A stretch of DNA of 64,000 nucleotides. Source: Rapana venosa (Eukaryota > Mollusca > Gastropoda > Neogastropoda > Muricidae). A model generated the notes under the pieces. It was not told where the DNA came from, ran no database searches, and worked only from the letters and a program-made list of their open reading frames with translations. The DNA is taken from NCBI GenBank assembly GCA_028751875.1, contig CM054154.1, forward strand, positions 52,121,476-52,185,475, read 5' to 3'. The position numbers and the translations under genes were made by a program. Shown here one piece after another: positions 1-11,446 of the stretch; position 1 is the stretch's first letter, and each line of letters starts with the position of its first letter.

Positions 1-403
1 ACTTTTGACATGGTTTTTAACTGCAAAATGTTTGGTCGTCTTCAGCAAAAATTTTGAGAAGTAAAAGAAAAAAACACCTATTAATACTATGATAATAATA
101 ACATGTTGACTTAAACGACTTGTCCCCGATACGGCCGCAGCCAACAGTAGGAGGCCGCCGCTAGATTCCAATACGACCGCAGCCGACAGTTGGTGCTGCC
201 CACGTGGGCAGAACTTTTCCATCACACACAGATCTCGTGGTTTTCACACTATGTGTCTGAAAATTGGTGGGGCGATGCAGGGAGGGTGTCAGAGGATGCC
301 AGTGATAAATTTAGACCACTAACATGCGTGTAGTGGGGAGGGAAGGAAGAAATAACAGCCAGCGACCGGAACGCTTTTCAATGGTAGCAGCGTGGCGAAA
401 AAA

Positions 404-866
404 ATGGCGTCTTCTTTTATAGCAGACCATTCATCTGATTAGCGAGACGATTAATTGAATGTTATTGTCTTGGAAGTAGAAACATTTCATCAAGAATTGT
501 TAAGTGAGTCTGATATTAAACGCTTACGAGGAAGAGGAGGAAGGAAATGCTGCAGTTAGGGAGAAGAGTGAGCCAGAAAATAACGTGCTACACGGCACAT
601 TCCTGACCTGTGCTACACACACAACTGTGGAGAAATTTGACCTCCCGGCTGGTCCGCGGCATAGGTGCCAGAAAACGGGATTCCTTTTGACTGTTTTCTC
701 ATTATTACAACACTTTTGCTTTGAAACTGCAATGGCAGAAACGAACAGATATGCCGATAACGAAAATACCAAGATGGAAAATAAAATAGGTCTCCGGTCT
801 GCCAAGGTTCGACAGGTGACAGCAATGGGTACACCCCCACACATCCATAATTTTTGCTTTTTGTGA
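404..866 (+). pseudogene. piggyBac-like transposase, N-terminal fragment
   Basis: An open stretch from about 504 to 866 reads FDLPAGP, then a hydrophobic segment, then AETNRYAD, followed by a basic linker. A GP-containing lead-in and an ETNRYA-type motif are typical of the region before the catalytic core in piggyBac-like (PGBD/DDE_Tnp_1_7) transposases. An acidic lead (EEEEE) precedes it, as is common in this family. A short ATG-led segment at 404 stops after 12 codons, and the longer frame opens only with GTG at 504, so the start is broken or spliced. The DDD catalytic core is absent downstream, so this is a remnant. I saw no TTAA-flanked terminal repeats. Identification is by motif recognition only. 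Confidence 0.45.
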
Positions 867-1829
867 TGTGATGTGACCCTGTGCCATCACTAGGACTACT
901 TTAGAGACTACCAACTTTAAAATGTTGTAGAGTTACAGAAGTTCTGTGTTGTTTCGAATTTGTCACACCTATGCTGTGACACTGGTGACAGTGTGACAGT
1001 CATGTACAATAACACACTTCTGTACACTTAACAAACATGTGGTAGCACACGCAGATATGAAGTGCAGTATAAAGGTCACATGTTGATTGAATATGACTTG
1101 TTTTCAAAAGAAAAAATAGTTAAACAAAACTTCTGTCTCCTCGAGACATACCATAAAACAACAGGTGCTGTGGGGACATTGTGTGACACATCCTTGAAGT
1201 ACTATTGCACATAACCATTGGTAAACACATCAGCTGGGTATCAGTTCCTTATTCGACACTAACATGCATGAACTATTGTCAAATCCATACAGGATTTGCT
1301 GTTTTATCAAATATACCATACTTTTACCTGTGATTGGTGACAAATAAGGTGACAATGACAAGACATCTGGTGACCAGACACATAAACTTGCGCCTAAATG
1401 CAAGTACAAAGGCATACCTAGCTTGTGACAAAATTTCAGCTTGATAGCTTGTCATGCACACACACAATTGTCTTAGGAGTAAATTAAGTCAGTTGGGGGT
1501 AGAAAACCTTCAAAGAATTCAAAATCTACAGGCAGTTTAGCTCTGTAGAATCCAACATCGAGGGGGTTAAGGAAAAACCCTCACTGTTTACCTTGTGGAT
1601 ACAACCAAATCCTGACATTCTTTTTGCCATGGAAATTGTCTTAGGCTTGCAGCGGATTTGTTTTTACCACCCGTTATCCTTTTTTGTTGTTTCTCGTTTG
1701 GAAATTGTAGAGACATCCTCTAGTGGTTGTTTTTCTTGCATGTCATGGCAGCTTCTTGCAGTCAGCAGTTTCATGCAAGCAAAGATTTTCTTGTGGGAAA
1801 AAAACCCCAACAAGCCCAATGAAGCACAT
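867..1829. other. No gene recognised
   Basis: AT-rich sequence without a convincing reading frame. Short open frames on both strands show no recognisable motif. The end near 1800 runs into the RTE-like fragment on the minus strand. Confidence 0.5.
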
Positions 1830-2535
1830 AAACTGAGTGGGTGAGAGTAGACAGCCCTGCCTTACTCCAACTGTTGTTCGAAACCATTCTCCAATGTTGT
1901 TGTTGTAGTATACTGCACTGGTGGCCTCGCTGTACAGCTGTTTGATGACTCTGATCAGGTTTGCATTGATGCTGTACAAATTCATGGTTGCCCACAAAGC
2001 TGCATGCCACCCTGTCAAATGCCTTCTTAAAATCGATAAATACATGGTAAAGGTCTTGTTGATGTTGAAGGTACCGCTCACATAGTATTCTGAGGTTGAA
2101 TATCTGTTCTGTTGTGCTGTGCCCTGCTCTGAAACCTGCTTGTTCCTCAGCAATGATAGTCTCTGCTTGTGGCTTCAGTCTATTCGATATTATCTGCAGC
2201 ATGACCTTGCTTGGGTGGCATATGAGGCTGATTGTGCGGTAATTATGGCATTGTTGTAGATTTCCTTTCTTGGGGAGGGTGATGATGAGTGACTGTGTCC
2301 ATGGTGTTGGCCATTTTCCTATCTGCCAGATCTTGTTGCAGATTCTTAGTAGGGTGCTGATCATGGCTTCCCCTCCAGCTTGAACCAACTCAGCTGGAAT
2401 GTTGTCAGCCCCTGCTGACTTCCCCTTTTTCAGCGATCTGACTGCTGTTTCCACTTCTTCTCGGAGGATAGGGTGACTGTCTGTGTCTTTGCTTGCGGGT
2501 ACATTAAGGACTTCTGGATCATAGACACATAGACA
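1830..2535 (-). pseudogene. RTE-like retrotransposon, internal reverse transcriptase fragment
   Basis: Read on the minus strand, this encodes the finger and palm start of a non-LTR reverse transcriptase: LKKGKSAGADNIPAELVQ, then LPKKGNLQQCHNYRTISL, AEEQAGFRAGHSTTEQIF and the motif A region FIDFKKAFDRV. A frameshift near 2010 moves the coding sequence to another frame, which continues with WATMNLYSINANLI and GVRQGCLLSPT. Endonuclease, the FADD motif and the C-terminus are missing. It abuts a DIRS-like fragment at about 2560. The same family recurs at 41419-42430, where the FADD motif survives. The RTE assignment comes from overall resemblance of these motifs. Confidence 0.75.
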
Positions 2536-2565
2536 CAGAATGAAAACTTGATTCACTGCTTCTCT

Positions 2566-3118
2566 CTGAGGCTCTGAATATTCTAGATATAAAACCTGAC
2601 ATCGACTTGTTTGTTTCTAGATTAAATTTTCAGCTTTCCAGATATGTGTCTTTCTTGCCTGACCCAGGAGCATGTGCTATTGACGCATTTAGCATGTATT
2701 GGGGTAATGAAACTGTCTATTGCTTTCCCCCTTTCAGCATTCTATTCCGTGTCCTGGCAAAGTTAAAGAAAGACAAAGCAAGAGGGGTTATAGTAGCACC
2801 AGCCTGGAAAAACCAGCCTTTCTGGCCAGCACTAATGAAAATCCTCACAGCCAGGCCAGTCCTCTTGTCAGCCAGAAACACTCTACTGACACAACCAAGT
2901 CAAAAGGAGATGAAACACCCACTAAGGAAAAGCTTGACTCTGTTAGTCTGCACAGTGTCAGGGATAGATTCAGAACACAAGGTTTTTCTGAGGACACTAC
3001 CAGTATTCTCATGTCCTCATGGCGACCCGCAACAAAACAGATGTATGATGTGTACATACCAAAGTGGGAGAGGTACGCGTGTGAGCTACAAGTGGATTCA
3101 GTTTCTCTTGCTGGCTGA
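2566..3118 (+). pseudogene. DIRS-like tyrosine-recombinase retrotransposon fragment (RNase H end plus recombinase start)
   Basis: Two overlapping frames carry different parts of a DIRS-type element. In one frame (about 2570-3137) IDLFVSRLN, PDPGACAIDAFSMYWG and FPPFSILFRVLAKL followed by KARGVIVAPAW match the RNase H/C-terminal end of a DIRS polymerase. In the +1-shifted frame (2720-3118) SKRGYSSTSLEKPAF leads to TTSILMSSWRPATKQMYDVY, which resembles the N-terminal core-binding domain of the tyrosine recombinase; it ends at a stop at 3116-3118. Overlap of these two ORFs is a known feature of DIRS-1-like elements, so the arrangement supports the call. The catalytic R/H/R/Y half of the recombinase, the RT core and the terminal repeats are not present. 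Confidence 0.7.
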
Positions 3119-3487
3119 AGTGGACGTTGGAGAGTAATCAGCAGCATAGATCTCCATTTTTTTCCCCAGAAAACACATATCCACAATACACAGTATTTCA
3201 CCAGTGCTACTAAACAAAACAGGTGATGATTAAAAAGCAGTTTTAAACACAATTCAAAAGAAACCAAGAAAGGCTAGGACTAGAACTATATTACAGCTAA
3301 TGCTCGATTCCTGATAGTTACGAAGAAAATTGCACAAAATGGCAGTAAATGTTTTCTTTCCAGCTTCAAACTGGGTGAACATTGTTAAAATGCAAGTGCA
3401 ATTTGTCGATGAAGGTCCTTGAAAAATGAGAGTGAGATCTTTAAAAAGTCCTTAAATTTTCTTCCCAAAGCTCTATGTAAACCTTGG
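3119..3487. other. No gene recognised
   Basis: No coding signal seen. The stretch at about 3411-3485 (AAGGTCCTTGAAAAAT, later AAAAGTCCTTAAATTTTC) resembles 11298-11390 and a shorter piece near 10310, so it is probably part of a dispersed repeat. Confidence 0.4.
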
Positions 3488-4020
3488 TATCAGAAAGTCT
3501 GAGTTTGACTTAGCGTCTCATCATTAAGAGTGTTAGAAAGTTCAAGTTTGACTGAACTTCTATTTTGAAAAGTATTAGTAAGCCCCAAGTATGACATACC
3601 ACTTGAAGAGTGGTAAAAGGCCCCAATTTTGACTTAACCCTCCTTTTAGAATGGTTAGGAAGTCGCACTTTGGCTTGACACCCATAGAAAGTCTGAAATT
3701 GTGACTTAATGCCCCTTTTAAGATTGTTAACCTCCTTATTTTGGCTTAATGCCCCTTTTAGAATGGTTAGATAGTCACAGTTTTGCCTCAACATCCCCTT
3801 GAATTGTTAGAAAGTCCCAGTTCAACGTTACACCACTTGTAAAAGTGTTGTCCAAGTTTGACTTAAGGCACCCTTTTTAAAAGTTATAAAATCAGTGTTT
3901 GATTTTAGCATCCCCATGAAGACTATAACAAAGCTGAAGTTTGACTCTTGTGCTTCCTTTAAAAGAGTCAGGCAGCCCTAGTTTAGCTTGTGTGAAAAAT
4001 CTTCTAAGTTTGATTTTATG
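3488..4020. repeat. Degenerate tandem repeat, unit about 41 bp, about 12 copies
   Basis: A recurrent phrase of the form TGTTAGAAAGTCCCAGTTTG, then ACTTAACGCCCCTTTTAAAAG, returns about every 38-44 bases from 3488 to 4020. Units start near 3531, 3611, 3652, 3724, 3764, 3806 and 3847. Copies are diverged by substitutions and small indels, so the array is old. It is not in a preserved reading frame. Confidence 0.7.
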
Positions 4021-4177
4021 TCTGGGTCAATTTTTTTTTTTTAATCATAAAGCCCAAATCGCACAGCACGTTTACCATATTTGATGTGTGAATGTTCCCT
4101 GCATGATCAGAAAATAAATTTTTAAAGAAGAAAAAAAGAAGAAAGAAATAACAGCATGGTCGCTTTTACCTGACCCA

Positions 4178-4180
<3 letters not shown>

Positions 4181-4225
<45 letters not shown>

Positions 4226-4226
4226 C
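4181..4226. repeat. CT microsatellite
   Basis: An almost pure CT dinucleotide tract. It lies 25 bases upstream of a candidate splice acceptor and could serve as its polypyrimidine tract. Confidence 0.9.
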
Positions 4227-4251
4227 CTATGTCCTTCCACCCCGCTCGCAG

Positions 4252-4376
4252 AGCTCGTTGTCATTAACGGAGTCGAATCGGTGGCCGACACGGCCATACG
4301 AGAGCTGATGAACCGTTCGCGCCGTCCACGCACACCCACCAAAACCAGCACGCTCATCATCACGGGGGTCAAAAGG
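4252..4376 (+). CDS. Candidate internal exon of a host gene (unidentified)
   Basis: A 125-nt segment is markedly more GC-rich than its surroundings. It is preceded by a long pyrimidine tract ending in CTCGCAG and followed by AAAAGG then GTAAGG, a good match to a 5' splice site. Only one frame is open across it (codons begin at 4254). That frame reads LVVINGVESVADTAIRELM, a basic NRSRRPRTPTK stretch, then STLIITGVKR. The LVVINGV piece followed by a helix-like segment loosely recalls the middle of a PDZ domain (GDELLxINGV), but this is weak and the long basic loop is atypical. No neighbouring exon was found among the surrounding transposon debris. It could be an exon of a gene whose other exons lie outside the window, or chance. 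Confidence 0.4.
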
Positions 4377-4810
4377 GTAAGGTCAACAGAAGGTCAACGT
4401 CTGCAGCCTCCTCGGCAGTCGTTTGTCTGACATCTCTAGGGTGTTGGGGGGTGAACGGTTTGTCGTATCTCTGCTACTGTGTCCCCCCTCCCTTATTCTG
4501 TTTTGTCTGAGATGGTCACTGGATCGTGTTCCCACCTTTTTTCAGTTGTAAATGTTTGGTTGTTTTTCTTGTGGTTCTATTGTGGTGTTTTTTCTTTTAT
4601 ATTTTGTTGTTAGTTGTGGAATTTACAGAACACTTTTCATAAAATGGTAATCGCAGACTAAAAAGTGAAATACCATTGGTGGAGTTGGTCCTTGGATGAA
4701 CATTGTTTACAAGAGAAATAGAAAGATGTATGTTTTATGTGTTAACACAGCAAATTTGATGGGAAAAGGAAGAAGAAGTATGCTATGAACGAATATTGTT
4801 ATTGTAGAAT
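4377..4810. other. Possible intron sequence, no gene recognised
   Basis: No coding signal. If the upstream exon is real, this is intronic. It ends at a 15-bp target-site duplication flanking the next insertion. Confidence 0.4.
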
Positions 4811-5144
4811 GATGAAAGATGTGCACGAATGAAGAACTGTGGAGAATGTGCAAAGTTGATGATCTGAAGTCTGTAGCTAGTAGCAATAGACTGCGCTGGT
4901 TTGGGCACGGTCAACGGAAAGCAGACCACCACATCATAAAAGGAACAATGAACTTCGTAGTGGATGGAAAGAGACCAAAGGGAAGACCTAGCAAAACCTG
5001 GGCTGTCTGTATTGCAGTTGATCGTAGAGAAAGGGGCATAAATAAGGAGGAAGCTCAAAACAGAGAGAGATGGAGAAGGCTCATCAATGTCAAACCTCCC
5101 CTGGGAGAAACATGATAAAAAAGGAAGAAGATGAAAGATGTGCA
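4811..5144 (+). mobile_element. 5'-truncated non-LTR retrotransposon 3' end with perfect 15-bp TSD
   Basis: The insert at 4826-5129 encodes the C-terminal tail typical of RTE-like polymerases: LRWFGHGQRKADHH, then GKRPKGRPSKTW and a basic RERWRRLINV ending. It finishes in a purine-rich AAAAAAGGAAGAA tail. The same 15 bases, GATGAAAGATGTGCA, occur at 4811-4825 and 5130-5144. They are a perfect TSD and mark the insertion by target-primed reverse transcription. 5' truncation is the usual outcome for such elements. The intact TSD suggests a fairly recent insertion. Confidence 0.8.
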
Positions 5145-5179
5145 TGGTTGTTGTTTTGTCTGGACTATACATCTTGTTA

Positions 5180-5186
5180 TTCACCC

Positions 5187-5218
<32 letters not shown>

Positions 5219-5268
5219 ATATATATATAATATATATTATATATATATATATATATATTTTTTTTTTT

Positions 5269-5311
<43 letters not shown>

Positions 5312-5355
5312 TATATATGTATGTATATTATATATATATTATTATATGGGTGAAA
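5180..5355. repeat. AT microsatellite inside a palindrome
   Basis: About 150 bases of AT repeats are bracketed by TTCACCCATATAT on the left (from about 5180) and ATATATGGGTGAA on the right, so the whole tract is an imperfect palindrome able to form a long hairpin. It may simply be a symmetrical microsatellite, or a small foldback element. No TSD was recognised. Confidence 0.7.
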
Positions 5356-7402
5356 GTAGTTCATGATTGTTCCGGAATTCTGGATTGACGAACATGATGG
5401 GAAGGATCTTAAAGATCTGTTGTGTGTGTATGATTGATCCAAACAAGAAATGACAGTTGACTCCATCTATTCCCAGATGATTTTGTCTCCATCATTACCA
5501 AACCAACCAATCCAAAATAAGATAAATGCTGTAAGGGAGTTAACTCTGATTAACGTCAATACTTATACCGATGCTTCACAAGATCTTGTCACATCTGTAT
5601 CTGTCACTAGTCAACTGCTTTCTGACCATTCTGCCATTCTTTTCTTTCTCAATATCGCAAAGCCTATCAAGAAGAAAAAGCGTCGCAATCTCAAAGCCAT
5701 TGACATTCAAAATTTCTCTTCACAAGCTGCTAAACGTCTATCACAAATCCCTGACCACGCTGACCCTTCTAAATACTATAATGATGTTCTCAGCCAACTT
5801 CTTGATGAACATGCACCTCCTACTGACCATCTCCTGCCTGATAGGCCATGTGCACCATGGTACAACCGTGACATCCTGGTCGCAAAACGCAAACGCCGGC
5901 AACTAGAGCGGTAATGGCGAAAAATAAAAACTGAAATAAACAAACAGCTCTTGCGAAAACAAATAAACAAAGTCAAAACCTTAATACATTCTGCAAAGAC
6001 AAACTATTACTCTGCTCAAGTCCTTGATGCCACGTCCATGAAATCTCTTTTTTCCCTCACCTCAACTCTCCTCGGATCTGCAAAGACAAGCCCTCTGCCT
6101 ACTGTTTACAGCCTCTCTGAACTTCCTGTTGTATTCTCTTCATTCTTCTCTGACAAAGTCTGCAACATTCGCTCCAGACTGGATCAGACTCCGTTCCACC
6201 CTGTGCCTTCTGAGCCCCAATTTACTGGCATTCCTCTCCTTTTCTTTCACCCAACAAGCGAGAAAGAAATCAAGACAATCCTGAAAGAAATTACAATAAA
6301 ATCATGTGGTCCTGAATCTGTGCCTTTTTCTCTTTTCACTCAGTGCTTTCCACAGCTTATACCCACCATCACAAAAATAGTAAACTCACCACTTCTTTCA
6401 GGAACTTTCCCAACAGCTCTCAAAACTGCAATAGTTACACCCCTACTCAAAAAGCATGACCTCGATCTTAACACTCTGAAGAATTATAGACCTGTATTAA
6501 CCTACCGTTCATTTCTAAAGTCCTTAAAAAAGTTGTTCTGAAACAACTCAACAACCATCTTCATTCCAATAATCTCCTTCCCCCTTTTCAGTCTGCATAT
6601 CGCGCCAACCACAGTACCGAAACCACCCTAGTCCATACGTTAAACATGCTTCTACATGCTTCTGACTCAGGAAAAATCTCCCTCCTCACCCTTCTTGACT
6701 TATCTGCAGCCTTCAACACTATAGACCATTCAATTCTTCTCTCCTGTCTTCAAAAAACGTTTGGTATTACAGGCACAGCCCTCACCTGGTTTAGTTCATA
6801 CCTCACAGACCAATTCCAAACAGTTGCAGTAAACAAGATTCAATCATCACCTGTCAAACTGGAATGTGCAGTCCCACAGGGATCAGTTCTTGGCCCTGTT
6901 CTTTTCACTCTCTACACTGCTCCACTTTCACATATAATAAATCGTCATCAGATCAGCCATCATTTTTATGCAGATGACTCAGATTCTTAGCAGTGATACT
7001 CCCGAAAATCTGCCTTCTCCCTTGATTAATATGTCCTACTGCCTTCAAGATATCCAAAATTGGATGATACAGAACAAGTTACTGCTAAATGCAGATAAAA
7101 CCGAAGCCATGCTTGTAGGTACGAAACACAAATTGTCTTCCATCACAACTGCTTCAATAGAATTCGGCAGTACGTCTGTCCCTCTAGCCACTGCTGTGAA
7201 ATATCTAGGGGTCTTTATCAACAACACACTCTCCATGCAAAAATTTATCACCCAGACCTGCCAGTCATGCTACTGTCAATTACTGCGTATTAGTGCAGTT
7301 CGAAAGTACCTGTCCACTGATGCAACATCCAAACTAATCATGTCTCTCATTCTCTCACCTCTGGACTATTGCAATTCTCCTCTGGCTGGTCTGCCATCAT
7401 CA

Positions 7403-7570
7403 TCTATAATAATAATAATATATGGAATTTATATAGCGCTGAATCTTGTAAAAAAACAAACAAATCGAAGCGTTTGCACTCAATCATTTACAGGCATGCA
7501 ACTCTCCTTAAACATAATGAACAACAGATTTCAAATCCATGCGCGCGCACGTATGCACGCGCGCACACGC

Positions 7571-7623
<53 letters not shown>

Positions 7624-8004
7624 CGGAACAACACTTGGAAGGTGAAAGATGCTGTTGAAAATTTGGGACAGATATGTTGGGGGAAAGTCTCAGGTAGGAA
7701 ATAAGTGTGTTTTGAGGCTGGATTTGAAGGTATCAAGTGAAGGCTTTTGGCGAAGTGAAAGAGGGAGGTCATTCCAGGTGGATGGACCAGAAACAGAGAA
7801 GGAGCGACGGCCAACAGTGGTTTGTTTGAATCTGGGTGTTCGAAAGCCTGCGGCTGAACGAAGGGAACGGGACGGAGTGTACAGGTGAAGACAGTTACAG
7901 AGATAAGAGGGTGCAGATTTGTGGAGACATTTGAAACAGAAGGTATTGATTTTATACTCCAGTCTTTGTGAGACAGGCAGCCAGTGAAGAGACAGGGCTG
8001 ATCT
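7403..8004 (-). mobile_element. 5'-truncated L2-like element nested in reverse inside an L2 element
   Basis: Reading the minus strand from about 8004, the sequence encodes the same C-terminal tail as its host (LHWLPVSQRLEYKIN, RRSFSVSGPSTWNDLPLSLR). It then runs through a CA-rich 3' UTR to the shared terminal piece, which on the plus strand reads GGAATTTATATAGCGCTGAA, bordered by AAT repeats at 7403. The host L2 coding sequence stops at LAGLPSSS before the insertion and resumes at STPFNIYK after it. ATCTAT occurs at both borders and may be a short TSD. Only about 600 bases were copied. Confidence 0.8.
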
Positions 8005-8480
8005 ATCCACTCCCTTCAACATATACAAAATTCCGCAGCTCGACTAGTTCTGAGAAAGGAAAAATCTGATCACGTTACTCCTCTCTTGCGATCTCTCCAC
8101 TGGCTGCCTGTGTCACAGAGAGTCAACTATAAGATCAGTACCCTCTGTTACAAATGTCTCCACAAAACCGCACCTTCCTACCTCTGTGTCTTCACCTGTA
8201 CACTCCTTCTCGATCCCTCCGCTCTGCTGCAGATACCTTGTGCTTACGAATACCTAGATTCAACCAATCCACAGTCGGCCGTCGCTCTTTCTCTATTTCT
8301 GGTCCAGTGATCTGGAATGACCTCCCTCTCTCCCTCCGCCAAAAGCCTACTTTTGACACTTTTAAATCCAGCCTCAAAACACATTTATTTCAAATCTAAG
8401 ACTTTCCTCTCTTGTTTCATCTCATTTCTGTCCTTACCCTCAATAGCGGAAACCCCCACCACCTTGCCAAAGTACACAAC

Positions 8481-8562
8481 CTGTGTGTGTGTGTGTGTGT
8501 GTGCTCGTGTGTGTGTGCTCGTGTGTGTGTGTGTGTGCGTGCGTGTGTGTGCGCGCGTGTGT
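8481..8562. repeat. GT microsatellite in the L2 3' UTR
   Basis: GT/GC-rich dinucleotide tract. The corresponding region of the inverted nested copy also carries a CA tract (7555-7620), so the tract is a property of the element's 3' UTR. Confidence 0.9.
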
Positions 8563-8834
8563 GTTTACATTTCAATTTGTAAAAACTATTCATTGTAACT
8601 TGTTGCATGTGTGAGAGTAGGATGAATGCAAGCGCTTTGATTTGTTTTTGCAAGACATAGCGCTATACAAATTCCATTTATTATTATACTTAACAGGATC
8701 TGGATTTCTGTTCTCTCCCCCCCCCCCCCCCCACTTCCCCCAACAAAAAAAAACCCAACCCAAACAAACAACCAAATATCGGATGACTGTACATCACCTC
8801 ACCAGAATTTCATGGGTGGGCATATTGCACACGA

Positions 8835-9155
8835 TACACTTTGTGGGGACGGGATAGCTCAGTGGTCGGAGCACTCGCTTTCCCCCAGCCAAGTTAAGCA
8901 GCGTCGAGCGTGGTTACCAGTTGGATGGGTGACCGTTTGCGCGCCTTGGCTTCAGTACAGTTCCCCCAGTTCACCCAGCTGTAAATGGGTACCTGCCTTC
9001 TTTAGGGTCAGGGAAGGTAAAGCAGCGAGGGAGAGGAGATGGGCTCCGCCCTCACTATGCTGGCCCTAGAGAAGTGAGGTCTCTGACGCCTCGCTCCCCT
9101 ACGACCTTATAGGTTATGGGACTCCTTTACCTATCCTTTACCTTACACTTTGTGG
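8835..9155 (+). mobile_element. SINE with a chimeric tRNA/5S rRNA-like head and a 12-bp TSD
   Basis: The insert (8847-9143, about 297 bp) begins with GGGATAGCTCAGTGGTCGGA, which fits a tRNA 5' end with an A-box-like TAGCTCAGTGG. It continues as AAGTTAAGCAGCGTCG and AGTTGGATGGGTGACCG, which closely match the internal control region of 5S rRNA (boxes A and C). The body contains an inverted CCCAGCTGTAAATGGG motif and a GC-rich block, and ends in CTTTACC-type short repeats. TACACTTTGTGG is present at 8835-8846 and 9144-9155 as a perfect TSD. A 5'-truncated second copy lies at 12742-12892 on the minus strand. SINEs with tRNA-derived or 5S-derived heads are known in invertebrates; I cannot assign this family by name. 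Confidence 0.85.
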
Positions 9156-10919
<1,764 letters not shown>

Positions 10920-11014
10920 TTTCTCGATCTTTACACCAGTTGCTTTTTTGCATCCCATCTGTATCCTTAGTAGGCTAGTACCCCACCAGCCATCCTCCCC
11001 TCCACTACCCATTG

Positions 11015-11015
<1 letters not shown>

Positions 11016-11049
<34 letters not shown>
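11016..11049. repeat. Poly-C run of about 34 bases
   Basis: A long homopolymer. Similar poly-C or poly-G runs occur at 8710-8731, 11647-11660, 12669-12693, 17287-17308, 32789-32806 and 36618-36641. Their true lengths are probably uncertain. Confidence 0.8.
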
Positions 11050-11054
<5 letters not shown>

Positions 11055-11446
11055 CTGCTATCCAGCTGATGAATCTCAGCTGCTTGTTACACTGAGTAAG
11101 CACATAGATTTGAAATCTTTGTCCTGATAATCAGAAAGTAACAGGATTTACAGAGCTCTTAACTTACAAAGATTTGAGAACCCCAAGATATGATGAATGG
11201 ACAGGTGAGGTTTTGTGATCACGTATTTGGTAGTGTTCTATGCTAGTTACATACATTGTGTTGAATTGTTTTTAACTGCAGCAAAAATATTGAAAAGAAG
11301 GTCCTTTAAAAGTGAGAGAGTGAGGACCAAAGTCCTTGAAAAATCCTTAAAATTTCTTCCAAATTCCTGTATTAACCCTGGCAGTGAACTTGTGTAAACG
11401 TAAGACACTGGGAGTTAGCCATGGCAGTCAAAGATCAAACCAACAA

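Larger units (their letters stand above)
5450..8690 (+). mobile_element. L2/CR1-like non-LTR retrotransposon, 5'-truncated and broken
   Basis: In order it contains the end of an APE endonuclease (SQLLSDHSAILFFL), a linker (5850-6150), and a reverse transcriptase with NYRPV, SAYRANHSTETTLVHTL, LLDLSAAFNTIDHSI, VPQGSVLGPVLFTLYTAP and the catalytic FYADD at about 6962-6980. The thumb region QNKLLLNADKTEAMLVG and VKYLGVFINNTLSM follow, then LRSLHWLPVSQR and WNDLPLSLRQKP. It ends in a 3' UTR with GT repeats and the terminal AGCGCTTTGATTTG...AGCGCTATAC segment followed by ATT repeats. A stop at about 5913 and frameshifts at about 6500 and 6985 break it. A second L2 copy is inserted in reverse at 7403-8004. 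Confidence 0.85.

Noticed and set aside
4783..5466. 227-residue minus-strand frame across 4.8-5.5 kb
   Set aside because: Much of it is Tyr/Ile translation of the AT microsatellite and the rest is antisense to the RTE-like insertion.
8847..8930. Functional tRNA or 5S rRNA gene
   Set aside because: Only half of each is present, followed by a SINE body, short-repeat tail and TSD.
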